Shown here: positions 27,485-35,965 of the stretch, in pieces
Layout of the letters: the number at the start of each line of letters is the position of its first letter
Numbering within the stretch: the stretch's first letter is position 1
Source: Myxococcales bacterium
Lineage (GTDB): Bacteria; Myxococcota_A; Polyangia; Polyangiales; Houyiibacteriaceae
Assembly (NCBI GenBank): GCA_020351445.1
Contig: CP070713.1
Coordinates: forward strand, 2,015,412-2,055,363
DNA: 39,952 bases
Direction: 5' to 3'
Translations under genes and position numbers: made by a program
Notes under the pieces: model-generated
What the model saw: only the letters and a program-made list of their open reading frames with translations
Database searches by the model: none
Told to the model about the DNA's origin: nothing

Positions 27485-27786
27485 GAGTCGACCTCGAGCA
27501 CCAGGGGCACCGCATACCCACCCGCTTCGCTCTCGGGCGCCTGCGCGAGGGTCTCGGACCGGTCGCTGCATCGCTCCGGCACATCGGACCGCATCGGGGC
27601 GTCCATCGGAATCGAGTGAAGCGTCGGAGGCACGTCGGACACGTCCAGCTCATCGAGCCCCTCCATGTATCCGAGGATCGCGTCCAACTGGGCCTGCATC
27701 TCGCGCGCCTCATCGTCGGACAGCGTCAACCTGGCCAGCATCGCGACGTGCAAAACCTGCTCCAGGGTGATTTTCGCGTCCGGCAT
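27481..27786 (-). CDS. gatC: Asp/Glu-tRNA amidotransferase subunit C
   Basis: 101 aa; the small subunit that stabilises GatA-GatB. It shows the GatC pattern: ITLEQVLHVAMLARLTLSDD near the N terminus, the helix LDAILGYMEGLDELDVSDV, a PxxHxIPMDAPMRSDVP-type segment (LHSIPMDAPMRSDVP) and the terminal GGYAVPLVLE. It leads the gatC-gatA pair with a 4-nt ATGA overlap. The upstream region (27787-27911) is shared with the divergent histidine kinase gene. Confidence 0.93.
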   Translation of the reverse strand: MPDAKITLEQVLHVAMLARLTLSDDEAREMQAQLDAILGYMEGLDELDVSDVPPTLHSIPMDAPMRSDVPERCSDRSETLAQAPESEAGGYAVPLVLEVDS

Positions 27787-27859
27787 GGGGCGCCGAAGGT
27801 AGCAGATCCGGTCTTTGAGGCGAGGTCTGCGCAGTCACTCACCAAAACATTCCTTTCGA

Positions 27860-27908
27860 TTGACGAATCCATCCAAAACGTCCTACATTTTGCTTGAAAC
27901 GGACGTTT
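27860..27908 (+). promoter_or_regulatory. Kinase-gene promoter flanked by an 8-bp inverted repeat
   Basis: TTGACG (27860-27865) and TACATT (27884-27889) are spaced 18 nt apart and resemble a housekeeping sigma-factor promoter. AAACGTCC (27876-27883) and GGACGTTT (27901-27908) form a perfect inverted repeat with a 17-nt spacer that encloses the -10 element and the predicted start of transcription. That placement suits an operator for a dimeric regulator. A role as a transcript hairpin is less likely because only the right arm would be transcribed. Confidence 0.5.
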
Positions 27909-27911
27909 GCG

Positions 27912-29336
27912 GTGTCATTAGAACTAATCCGTTGGGTAGCTAACCAACTCCGCCTGGCCCTCCTCGAAGACGAGGAGGACGGGACGGTGAGGGGGAACGT
28001 GCACGCGCTCGCGCCACTCGGTGGAACCGCGCCGACCGATCTGTTCGCCGGGGCGCAACGACTCCTCGGCGACGTCGATGCCGAGCGGTTGGACAACGCC
28101 ATCGCAAGCGCGCGGGGAGGAAAGCAGGCGGCGTTTGCCCCGCGCCCTGGGGCGCACGTGCTCGCGATCCCGACCGGCGCCGGCCGCGCGGCGGTCTTGA
28201 TCACTTCCCAGGAGAGCCCGGTCGCTGAAAGCGTTCAAGCCAAGGCGGCCGCGGCGGACCTTGCTGCGGGCGTCTCTCACGAAGTCGCAAACGCGCTGAG
28301 CGCCATCGTCGGTTGGGCCCAGGTCGCACGCGAGCGTCCGGACAAGGCCCCGCCGGAGGAGGCGTTGGCGTTGATCGAAAAGAGCGCACAGGTCGCGCGC
28401 GATGCGACGCAAGACCTCTTGCGAATGGTGCGGCAAACGAACTACGAACGGACGCGCACCGATCTGTCGGTCGTCATTCGCGACGTGGTGCGCCTGCTTC
28501 GCCCCGAAGCACAAACCAAGCGCGTGACCGTGAACGCCGAAGTCGAGGACTCCTGCTGGGTCGAGGGCAAGCGGTCCCAGCTCTTCTCGATCGTCTGGAA
28601 TCTCGCGCACAACGCAGTGCAGATGGTTCCCGCAGGTGGAGCGGTGTCGATTCATACCCGGCCGCGCGGGACGCTCATCGAGCTCGAGGTCCGCGACGAC
28701 GGACCCGGGATGTCCGAAGCGCAGAAAGAGCGCGCCTTCGAGCCGTATTACACGACGCGATCGGAGGGTACCGGTTTGGGTTTGGCGATCGTTCGCGGCA
28801 CGGTGGAGTCTCTGGGCGGCCGAATCCGGCTCGACACGTCGCCCGGCCGAGGTGCGCGGTTTCGCATCCAGCTTCCGGAGGCGGGGGGCGAGCGTGAGTC
28901 CGAAATGGTGCCGAAGGCGACCCGGATCAGCCGCGTCATGAAGCCAGAGGAGGCGGAGCGTGCCCACGTCCTGGTTGTGGAGGACGACGAGGGCGTGCGG
29001 GGCCTCATCTCGATGACCCTCGGGCTGAGCAACGTCTCGTCGACTTGCGTGGGCACCGCCGCAGAGGCGCTTGCAAGCAAAGGGCCGTTCTCCGCAGCGC
29101 TGATCGACCTTACACTTCCCGACGAACGCGGCGACATCCTACTCGGACAGCTCCGCAAGAAGGGCCTAGTCACCCGCGCGGCGATCATGAGCGGCGCACC
29201 GGCGCCTGCCGATGCAGACCCCGATGGGCATCCAGAGCGCTGGCTCCGCAAGCCATTCGATCCGTCCGACCTTTTGGTAGCCGTGCGCGAGCTCATCGAA
29301 TCCGGCGCCGGAACCCAAAGCGCGGCGAGCTCCTAA
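27912..29336 (+). CDS. Soluble hybrid sensor histidine kinase with C-terminal receiver
   Basis: About 474 aa with no membrane segment. An N-terminal sensor-like region (1-110) of unknown type precedes a HisKA domain with GVSHEVANALSAIVGW (His about 123) and a HATPase domain: N box WNLAHNAVQM, G1 RDDGPGM, F box FEPYYTTRSEG, G2 GTGLGLAIV. A receiver domain starts at about residue 340 (VLVVEDDEGVR), with the phosphoacceptor Asp at about 399 in ALIDLTLPDERG and the conserved Lys in WLRKPFDP. Phosphorylation is expected to run His to Asp within the protein. I use GTG at 27912 because the predicted transcript start (about 27896) lies after a TTG at 27894. The stop overlaps the convergent gene by 4 nt. 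Confidence 0.9.
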   Translation: MSLELIRWVANQLRLALLEDEEDGTVRGNVHALAPLGGTAPTDLFAGAQRLLGDVDAERLDNAIASARGGKQAAFAPRPGAHVLAIPTGAGRAAVLITSQESPVAESVQAKAAAADLAAGVSHEVANALSAIVGWAQVARERPDKAPPEEALALIEKSAQVARDATQDLLRMVRQTNYERTRTDLSVVIRDVVRLLRPEAQTKRVTVNAEVEDSCWVEGKRSQLFSIVWNLAHNAVQMVPAGGAVSIHTRPRGTLIELEVRDDGPGMSEAQKERAFEPYYTTRSEGTGLGLAIVRGTVESLGGRIRLDTSPGRGARFRIQLPEAGGERESEMVPKATRISRVMKPEEAERAHVLVVEDDEGVRGLISMTLGLSNVSSTCVGTAAEALASKGPFSAALIDLTLPDERGDILLGQLRKKGLVTRAAIMSGAPAPADADPDGHPERWLRKPFDPSDLLVAVRELIESGAGTQSAASS

Positions 29337-30151
29337 CCGAAGCGCTCTGCAAGCGCCCGAATGTGAAGCGGCCCGGTGCCGCAACACCCGCCGATGACCG
29401 ACGCGCCTGCGTCTTTCCATCGCTCGGCAAGGACCGCATAGGCCTCGGCCGCGCGCGGGCTCGTAGCCGCCCAACCCAACCCCTCGTCCTCTCGGCCCGC
29501 GTTTGCGTACACGCCGATCGGTACTCCAAGCGGCGCGATCGCGTCGACGTACTCCCCGATCTCGGTCGCAGCGATGCAGTTCACCAACAGGCGCTCGATG
29601 CCGCTCGACACAGCATCCTTGCCGATCTGTGCGAGCTCCTCCGGAGAGAGCAGATCGCCAAAGGGCCCGGCGGTCAAAGACAGCCACGTAGGCAACCCGG
29701 TCGCGACGGCTTCTTCGGCGGCGACGATCGCTTCGGGTCCGTTTGCAAACGTCTCACAAAGAAGCACCTGGCAACCGGCGTTCGCCAGCGCCGACGCGAT
29801 CTTCCGGTGCTCCGTTCGAGCGGCCGCACCGGGGCTCAGATCGGGACGATAGCAATCCTCGACCGGCGCCATGCTCCCAAGCACCAAGTGCTCGGGCGGA
29901 ACCGCGTCTCGAGCAATGCGGACCGCGGCCTGGAGCGCAGCCACCCAACCTTTTCCAAGAGCGCGGGGTTGCGTTCGAAACGTATTGGCCGTGTGAAGCG
30001 AGGCCCCTGCGTGTGCATAGTCGGCGTGCAGCTGCGCCAAGAGGTCCGGCGCATGTGTAATCGCGCGAGCACTCCAATCCGGCGCCTCGAGCTCCAACCC
30101 ACGCGAGATCAGCTCGGTCCCGATCGCCCCGTCGAGGATCCGCACCGCCAT
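29333..30151 (-). CDS. Homocysteine S-methyltransferase family protein
   Basis: 272 aa, a zinc-dependent methyltransferase fold like MmuM, BHMT and the N-terminal domain of MetH. It opens with RILDGAIGTELISRG and ASLHTANTF. The three zinc Cys are present: Cys192 in LLVNCIA and Cys256-257 in VIGGCCGTGPLHI. GSMAPVEDCYRPDLSP and LLCETFANGPEA are also family-typical. The methyl donor (S-methylmethionine, SAM, betaine or folate) cannot be told from sequence. There is no cobalamin or folate domain, so it is a stand-alone enzyme. It may work with MtnA in methionine recycling. It lies between two kinase genes, convergent with one and divergent (55 nt) from the other. Confidence 0.88.
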   Translation of the reverse strand: MAVRILDGAIGTELISRGLELEAPDWSARAITHAPDLLAQLHADYAHAGASLHTANTFRTQPRALGKGWVAALQAAVRIARDAVPPEHLVLGSMAPVEDCYRPDLSPGAAARTEHRKIASALANAGCQVLLCETFANGPEAIVAAEEAVATGLPTWLSLTAGPFGDLLSPEELAQIGKDAVSSGIERLLVNCIAATEIGEYVDAIAPLGVPIGVYANAGREDEGLGWAATSPRAAEAYAVLAERWKDAGASVIGGCCGTGPLHIRALAERFG

Positions 30152-30206
30152 TGCAGGGCTCAGTCTAGCAACTGACCGGGCGGGGGGGAGCTGTTACGCT
30201 TCGACC

Positions 30207-32342
30207 GTGGACGCGCGGACCCAAACCTCGTTCATCGCCGCTCTGCTGTGCTTCGCGCTCGCCGCGAGCGTCCTGTTGCGCACGCAGCGCCAACGCGACC
30301 GCTGGCTTTTCGGCATCCTAGCGACCAACACGGGGCTTTGGTACGTCAGCGCATTCATGCTCGGCGTCGTGGGCCGAGAGCCCTTCTGGGAACGCTTCAA
30401 CTTGATCTGTGGCGTCCTGCTCCCCCTCTCTGCCGTGCGCTTCTTCAGCGTCTTGGTGCCTTGGGAAACCGGCCGTACGCGCTTTCTTCGGCGCGCGTCG
30501 GTCGTGGGGGCCGTGTTGCTCCTCGGCGCAATGCTCACCCCGTTTTACGATCACGCGGTCGTCGTCGGAGGCCTCCTTCTCTACGTCACGGTGTTCCTCT
30601 CTTTGGCCTTGGGCTACCTCTACAAGCTCGGCGACGAAACCGAGTCGCGCGTCGAAGGCGCACGTCTTCGTTACATCGCGCTGGTCGGCGGCTTTGGCGG
30701 CCTCTTCACGCTGATCGAGTACCTCCCCTACGCCGGTCTCGACATCCCCCCCGTCGGCACGATACTGATCCTCGTTTTTCTCTATGCCCTGTCGCAATCG
30801 ATCACCCACTACCGACTGATCGACCTCTACGAGCTCGCCGGCCGCTTGGGTGTGCTGACCGCGCTCGCGTTCGTGTTGGCCTTCATCCTTTGGTTGATGC
30901 GCTTGGTTTCGGGCGAGCAACTCTTCCTTCACGTGGTCGTGTCGGCGTTCGTCGTCCTCATCCTCTTCGATCCGGTTCGAACCAAGGTGCAGGAGTGGAT
31001 CTCTCAAGTGTTCTTCCACGAGCGGTTCGAGCTCGAGCGCACGATCCTCGCGCTTCGAAGGTCGGTCGCACACATCCTCGACGTCGACGAGCTCGGCGAG
31101 GTTTTGATCGAGGCTCTCGATGCGTCCCCCCGATTCACGCAAGGCGCCCTGTACCTGCTGGGCCCGGATGCCCGCGTGTTCATCCTGAAAGACCATTTCG
31201 GCCCCAAACCCGCGGAGCGCGTCGAAATGGCGCCGGCGCGACCCTTGCTCGATCGCTTGTCGCGGACCGGATCCGCCGTTCTCGAGAACGCCGAGCGCGA
31301 GCTCGAAGAACGAAGGCTCGTCGGCGACGACCGGGAAGCGGAAACCGCGCACGACATCGCGGTCACCATGCGCGCACTTCAGTCCTCGGTGTGCTTGGGT
31401 CTTCGAGGCGAGACCGGTCATCTCTATGGCTTTCTCACCGTTCGAGACGATCGCGTGCGTGACGCCTTCTCCAAGGAAGAGGTTCAACTCCTGGTCGGAC
31501 TGGCCACTCAGGTCGCCGTTACGGTCGAGAACTCCCAGCTCTACCAACAGATGAAGGAAAAGGACCGACTCGCGGCCCTCGGCGAGATGGCGGCCGGCTT
31601 GGCCCACGAGATCCGAAACCCGCTTGGCTCGATCAAGGCCAGCGCGCAGTACCTCTCCGAGACGGCGGAGCAACCGGAGGACCGCGGCGAGTTCCTCGAC
31701 ATCATCGTCGACGAGGTCGACCGCTTGAACCGGGTCGTCAGCTCGTTCCTCGATTACGCCCGGCCCGGACACACCGATCCCGAGCCGATCCACGTGAGCT
31801 CCGCGGTTCAACTGACACTTCAGTTCCTCCGCCCGGAATGCGACTCGGCCGACGTCTCTTTGCACGTCGCGGCGGACCCTGACGTTCCGAAGGTCCGCAT
31901 CGATATCGAGCACCTCCGGCAGGTCTTGATCAACCTGGTCCAGAACGCGGTCCAAGCCATGACGAGCGGCGGCGACATCTACGTCGAGACGCGCACCCAA
32001 GACCGCTTCCGCATCGGCGGAGGCGCTCGTCGCTGGGTTCAGATCAGCGTCCGCGACACCGGCCCCGGCATCGCGCCCGGCCTCCTCGCCAACGTGTTCG
32101 TGCCCTTCGTCACGACGAAGCAGCAAGGGACCGGGCTCGGCCTCGCGATCTCACAGCGCATCGTGTCCGAGGCGGGCGGCCGAATCGACGTTCGCAGCCG
32201 CGAAGGGTTTGGGACCACGTTCGTGGTACTGCTGCCGGCTGAGCCGGACTCTCCTCTGGATAGCTTCGAGGCCGAGCGCGAAAGCGATCACTCGCTCGAG
32301 CCGGAAGGCGCACCAACGCGCCTCGAGCCCGTCGAGCCCTGA
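30207..32342 (+). CDS. Membrane sensor histidine kinase (7TM-like, GAF, HisKA, HATPase)
   Basis: 711 aa. The N-terminal half has seven or eight hydrophobic segments (about residues 8-255), like a 7TM or MASE-type sensor. A GAF-like region (about 290-440) is followed by a HisKA domain, GLAHEIRNPLGSIKAS (His467), and a HATPase domain: INLVQNAVQAM, RDTGPGIAPG, FVPFVTTKQQGTGLGLAIS and EGFGTTFVVLLP. It has no receiver domain and resembles NtrB/AtoS-type kinases that feed separate regulators; none is adjacent. It starts with GTG at 30207 after a G-rich stretch. The acidic tail overlaps the convergent gene by 55 nt. Confidence 0.9.
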   Translation: MDARTQTSFIAALLCFALAASVLLRTQRQRDRWLFGILATNTGLWYVSAFMLGVVGREPFWERFNLICGVLLPLSAVRFFSVLVPWETGRTRFLRRASVVGAVLLLGAMLTPFYDHAVVVGGLLLYVTVFLSLALGYLYKLGDETESRVEGARLRYIALVGGFGGLFTLIEYLPYAGLDIPPVGTILILVFLYALSQSITHYRLIDLYELAGRLGVLTALAFVLAFILWLMRLVSGEQLFLHVVVSAFVVLILFDPVRTKVQEWISQVFFHERFELERTILALRRSVAHILDVDELGEVLIEALDASPRFTQGALYLLGPDARVFILKDHFGPKPAERVEMAPARPLLDRLSRTGSAVLENAERELEERRLVGDDREAETAHDIAVTMRALQSSVCLGLRGETGHLYGFLTVRDDRVRDAFSKEEVQLLVGLATQVAVTVENSQLYQQMKEKDRLAALGEMAAGLAHEIRNPLGSIKASAQYLSETAEQPEDRGEFLDIIVDEVDRLNRVVSSFLDYARPGHTDPEPIHVSSAVQLTLQFLRPECDSADVSLHVAADPDVPKVRIDIEHLRQVLINLVQNAVQAMTSGGDIYVETRTQDRFRIGGGARRWVQISVRDTGPGIAPGLLANVFVPFVTTKQQGTGLGLAISQRIVSEAGGRIDVRSREGFGTTFVVLLPAEPDSPLDSFEAERESDHSLEPEGAPTRLEPVEP

Positions 32343-33280
32343 TCGACCGACACGGTTTGCATCCGAAGCCGATAGAGGCGCACGTCGCGCCGTTGGAAGC
32401 TGTCTTCGGGCAGGTCGTTGTCTCGGAACAGCCTGCGATACGCGTCGGTCGGGGTGTTGGCCGCGCGGGTGGCGCCTGGCAGGAGGTAGCGCCAGCGTGC
32501 GGGCTGCTCATACGCCACCCCGTGCTGTGATTTCACGAGCGCGTCGATCAAGGACACCGCTCGCGGGTCGAACGTGCCGTCATCGAACAGGATCGCGACC
32601 TCGACATCGAGCTGATCGAGACGCTCGCCGAGCGGCCCACCCATCGTCTCGGTCCGTTCCTCCCATCGCTCGCGCGCGGCAAGCGATGCGGTGACCAGCG
32701 CTTCGGCGATCGATTGCGCGCGCGCCGAGCGCCAAAGCCGTGGGCCACGCCCACCGCTCAACAGCACCAGCACCTCCACCGCCTGAGCCCGTGTGAGCTC
32801 TTCGGGAAAGGCATCGAGCGGAGGCGGTGCGCTCCCCTCGAGAATGCCACGTGCCACTCGGGCGAGCACACGATCGGAAAGCACGACCGGCCACTCGGTG
32901 TCATCGATGACGTAGAGAAGCCCCTCCGGCGTGAGGGCTTCTCCTCGGAAACCTCGGATGACGCCACCGGAAGCAAACCGGTCGACGAGCGGCAGCTCTG
33001 CCCCCGACGGCGCCTCCGGCGAAACCGCAACCCACAGGCCCCTGAGCCCGGCGTCCCCTAGTGCCTCGCGAAGACGCGCTGGGTCGATGCCTCGCAGCGC
33101 CTCCTCTATGGCGGGATGTGCATCGACTCGATCCCAGTCGAGCCCAGGAGGCGGCGATACGAGCGCCACGACGTCCGTCCACTGCATGAGCACCGCCGAG
33201 GCTTGCGGCCGGCTCTGGCGCCACAATACCAGGGCTCCGAGGAGGCCCACGATCACCAACAACCAAGTCCGCTTTGCCAC
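32288..33280 (-). CDS. Membrane-anchored protein of unknown function
   Basis: 330 aa; I do not recognise it. The GTG at 33280 has AGGG seven nt upstream and gives an N terminus KRTWLLVIVGLLGALVLW, one membrane anchor or uncleaved signal with the rest expected outside. The remainder is soluble-looking: VALVSPPPGLDWDRVDAHP, ALGDAGLRGLWVAVSP, FASGGVIRGFRGEALTPEG, LYVIDDTEWPVVLSDRVL and RRLFRDNDLPEDSFQRRDVR, without Cys pairs or known catalytic motifs. The frame remains open further upstream, but that part covers the start of trmL on the other strand. It starts only 28 nt from trmL, divergently, and its last 18 codons lie antisense to the end of the kinase gene. Confidence 0.65.
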   Translation of the reverse strand: MAKRTWLLVIVGLLGALVLWRQSRPQASAVLMQWTDVVALVSPPPGLDWDRVDAHPAIEEALRGIDPARLREALGDAGLRGLWVAVSPEAPSGAELPLVDRFASGGVIRGFRGEALTPEGLLYVIDDTEWPVVLSDRVLARVARGILEGSAPPPLDAFPEELTRAQAVEVLVLLSGGRGPRLWRSARAQSIAEALVTASLAARERWEERTETMGGPLGERLDQLDVEVAILFDDGTFDPRAVSLIDALVKSQHGVAYEQPARWRYLLPGATRAANTPTDAYRRLFRDNDLPEDSFQRRDVRLYRLRMQTVSVDQGSTGSRRVGAPSGSSE

Positions 33281-33308
33281 GCTGCTACCCTGTATCGTAA
33301 GAAGCGGC

Positions 33309-33818
33309 ATGCCCCAAGGCCCCAAGCTGCGCGCCCACCCGATGGCGAGCCCGTTCCACGTGGTCTTGGTGGAGCCCGAGATCCCGCCCAACACCGGCGC
33401 GATCGCCCGTACCTGTGGGGCTACCCAGTCGCCGCTTCACCTCGTAGGGCCGCTCGGCTTCCAAATCGACGAGCACGCCGTGCGCCGCGCAGGCCTCGAC
33501 TACTGGGAGCTCGTCGAAATCCACCGACACGAATCGTTCGAGGCTTTCGAAGAATCCGATCCACAGCGCCGAATTCATTTGTTTTCTGCCGGGGCTTCGA
33601 GGTCGTATCTCGAAGCGGCGTTCGAACCCGGCGATGCCCTCGTGTTCGGCCGAGAATCGGTGGGGCTTCCGCCCGAGCTGCTTCAAGACCGCCAAAACGT
33701 CTGGGCCATCCCCACCCTCGGCGCGGTTCGGAGCCTCAACCTGAGCAACGCCGTGGCCATCGTTTTGTACGAAGCATTACGCCAAAATCAGGCGCTCGAG
33801 GACACCTTTCTGGGCTAG
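33309..33818 (+). CDS. trmL: tRNA (cytidine/uridine-34-2'-O)-methyltransferase
   Basis: 169 aa SPOUT methyltransferase that 2'-O-methylates the wobble base of tRNA-Leu isoacceptors using SAM. It follows TrmL closely: VVLVEPEIPPNTGAIARTC, LHLVGPLGFQIDEHAVRRAG, LDYWELVEIHRHESFEAF, LVFGRESVGLPPELL and the knot motif RSLNLSNAVAIVLYEALRQ. The start is ATG at 33309, which gives a slightly long N terminus; an ATG at 33342 would give the usual length but has no ribosome binding site. The adjacent Cys-rich lipoprotein gene starts 46 nt later in the same direction and is probably functionally unrelated. Confidence 0.93.
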   Translation: MPQGPKLRAHPMASPFHVVLVEPEIPPNTGAIARTCGATQSPLHLVGPLGFQIDEHAVRRAGLDYWELVEIHRHESFEAFEESDPQRRIHLFSAGASRSYLEAAFEPGDALVFGRESVGLPPELLQDRQNVWAIPTLGAVRSLNLSNAVAIVLYEALRQNQALEDTFLG

Positions 33819-33864
33819 AGGGCAACCGGCTTGAATACCTCCAGGCGGGGCGCGTCCGAGGAGC

Positions 33865-34818
33865 ATGGCCAATTCACGCGCGACCTCTCTCCTCCCTCTG
33901 GTGCTGCTCCTCGTCGGCTGCCCCGTCTACGGGCCGGAGCCCGTGCAGCGGGATGTCCAAGTCTCGTGCCAGGGCGACTTCGATTGTCCTTCAGACACAT
34001 TCTGCGATTCGGGAACGAGCAGCTGTATCGCCTACGACTTTGGGATCTGCCTCACCGACGGTGATTGCCCGGTCGGCAGCTACTGCGATCGTGCCGACGG
34101 CGGTTGTTACATTCCCGCGATCGCCGAATGCACCGTCGACGGCGACTGCATGTCCGGCTTCGAGTGCGACTTCCGGGACAGCTGCCGACCCGAGACCGAC
34201 GGCAACTGCTTGGTCGACGGCGACTGCACCGGCGGTACAGCCACCGGTGAGCTCTGCATCGAGAACTCGTGCACCCCGGTCGCGGAGACCTGCCAGTTCG
34301 ACTTCCAGTGCTCCGCCGGGTTCACCTGCGCCAACAACCGCTGCCGGCTCCTCTGTGGTCCCGACACCACCTGTCCGACCGGCACCGCTTGCGAAGATAG
34401 CCTGTGTCAGCCGATCGTTGGGGAATGCATCGACAGCAGCCAGTGCCCCGATCTGAAGACCAACTGCGTCGAGGGAACCTGCCTGCGACGCTGCGACGAG
34501 GGTTGCGACGCCGCCATCGAGGTCTGCGACGCACAGGGCTTCTGCCGGCCGCGTACGAGCCCTGACCCCGAGGCGCCCACGCCCTTCTGTCGCGATGACG
34601 CGGATTGCGATGGCAGCCTCTGCGTGGAGGGTCTGTGCCGCACGGAATGCGACATCACCGCGCCGGAACCCGATGACCTCTGTGCGTCATACGACGGCCA
34701 GGTGCCGCTCTGCGGGCCAGATAACCTCTGCTACGCCGAAAGCGAATTGCAGAGCGACTGCCGGATCCAGAGCGACTGCCCCGATGGGGAGAGCTGCATC
34801 GACGGCAAGTGCCGCTAG
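33865..34818 (+). CDS. Cys-rich lipoprotein with repeated DxDC-type motifs
   Basis: 317 aa. The N terminus SLLPLVLLLVGC ends in a lipobox (LVGC), so it is a lipid-anchored surface or periplasmic protein. The mature part is a run of short units of the kind C-x(4,5)-DC-P-x-G-x-x-C-x(5,8)-C, for example GDFDCPSDTFC, DGDCPVGSYC, DGDCMSGFEC, SSQCPDLKTNC and QSDCPDGESC. More than 40 Cys are expected to pair as disulfides. Such small Cys-rich repeats are frequent in myxobacterial surface lipoproteins; their function is mostly unknown, with adhesion or a protective stalk possible. GAGGAG lies immediately before the ATG with very short spacing. The stop overlaps the convergent epimerase gene by 4 nt. 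Confidence 0.82.
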   Translation: MANSRATSLLPLVLLLVGCPVYGPEPVQRDVQVSCQGDFDCPSDTFCDSGTSSCIAYDFGICLTDGDCPVGSYCDRADGGCYIPAIAECTVDGDCMSGFECDFRDSCRPETDGNCLVDGDCTGGTATGELCIENSCTPVAETCQFDFQCSAGFTCANNRCRLLCGPDTTCPTGTACEDSLCQPIVGECIDSSQCPDLKTNCVEGTCLRRCDEGCDAAIEVCDAQGFCRPRTSPDPEAPTPFCRDDADCDGSLCVEGLCRTECDITAPEPDDLCASYDGQVPLCGPDNLCYAESELQSDCRIQSDCPDGESCIDGKCR

Positions 34819-35939
34819 TCCAACTGATAGCGCAACCGCCGGACGTCCTTGAGCACGCGGTCGATCGAATGTGCGGGCTCGTACTCCAGCTCCGTGCGGG
34901 CCCGCGAGTCGTCGACCATGCACACATACCGTAGGTGGTCGAGCTCCTGCGCTGGAAACGAGCTGAGCCGCAGCTTCCAAAGCTGGTCGAGGGCAACCTT
35001 TGCAATCGGCGAGGGAACCAGACGGGGGCGCCCGCCTGCTTGGCGCACCAGATGGGAAAGCGGCATTTCCCCTGGGCCCCGGATGTTGAAGATGCCTCGG
35101 AGACCGGGACGAAGCGCGAGCCGGATCGCCCGGACGACGTCTCTTTCGTGGACGACCTGCGTCATCGGGTCGAAGCCCATGACCATGACCGGCCGCTCGA
35201 GGCGAAGGTAGTTGCTGGCTGCGTTGTGAACCCGGCCGACGATGTGGCAGGGCCGGAGCACGACCGTCTCCGTGCCCGGGTGCTTCCAGAAGAAGCTTTG
35301 GGCGAGCATATCGAGCTCGACCAGGTCGCGCATCCCGCCGTAATGCTGGGCGCCGAGCAGGGGTGCGTCCTCGGTGAGGAACTGCGGGTTGTTGGGCTGC
35401 GGCCCGTACACGTTGGCACCCGAGAGCACAACCAGCTTCGGGACCTCGTACTGCGACATGTAGCCGAGCAGCTTTTGGAAGGCGACGATGTTCCACGAGT
35501 GCCGCTCGCTCTCGCTGCGCCTTGGGTCGTGAAGGACGCCGAGGTGCACGACGGCGCGGATGTTCCTGCCGCGGAAGATGTCTTTCATCTTCTTGCGCCG
35601 CATGTCGACCTGATGGTGGACGATGTCCTTGGGCCGGTCGTCAAACGGGCGTCGATCCACCCCCACCACTCGATCGGTCCGGTGGAGCTCGCGCGCGAGA
35701 AGCTTGCCCAGACGCCCACAGATGCCGGTGATCAACACTGCACCCTCAGTAGCCGGCTTCGGGCGCTTGCCCAGGGTCGGGGCGGCCGGTACGGATCGCT
35801 CCGCTCGCCTTTGGGGTTCAACTCCATGACTGAACACACCGCGAGCTACCGGCGCCCTCGCCGACGGGCGATTCCGAACGGGCTCTCGCCCCCTTCGTGC
35901 GCTTGGCTTGTGACGATTTGTGGGTTGAGGATCGGGCAT
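34815..35939 (-). CDS. NAD-dependent epimerase/dehydratase (extended SDR) family protein
   Basis: Up to 374 aa. The Rossmann start VLITGICGRLGKLLARELH (GxxGxxG) follows a basic, Pro-rich N-terminal extension of about 65 residues. The protein then shows AVVHLGVLHDPRRSES and LVVLSGANVYGPQPNNPQF, with a Tyr-containing segment AQHYGGMRDLVELD in the usual YxxxK region, although the Lys is replaced (Arg at that position). HERDVVRAIRLALRPGLRGI and NIRGPGEMPLSHL fit nucleotide-sugar epimerase-like proteins. The substrate is unknown. The start may lie further in, for example at the GTG before FSHGVEP, because the extension has little conservation-like character. It follows the acyltransferase gene by 26 nt on the same strand, so the two are probably co-transcribed. 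Confidence 0.78.
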   Translation of the reverse strand: MPDPQPTNRHKPSARRGREPVRNRPSARAPVARGVFSHGVEPQRRAERSVPAAPTLGKRPKPATEGAVLITGICGRLGKLLARELHRTDRVVGVDRRPFDDRPKDIVHHQVDMRRKKMKDIFRGRNIRAVVHLGVLHDPRRSESERHSWNIVAFQKLLGYMSQYEVPKLVVLSGANVYGPQPNNPQFLTEDAPLLGAQHYGGMRDLVELDMLAQSFFWKHPGTETVVLRPCHIVGRVHNAASNYLRLERPVMVMGFDPMTQVVHERDVVRAIRLALRPGLRGIFNIRGPGEMPLSHLVRQAGGRPRLVPSPIAKVALDQLWKLRLSSFPAQELDHLRYVCMVDDSRARTELEYEPAHSIDRVLKDVRRLRYQLD

Positions 35940-35965
35940 CGGCCAAAATCGTTACTGGTGTCGGG

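Noticed and set aside
30318-32126. A 602-codon open frame antisense to the sensor kinase
   Set aside because: It is very rich in Asp, Glu, Arg and His without motifs, as expected for the reverse of a GC-rich coding strand.
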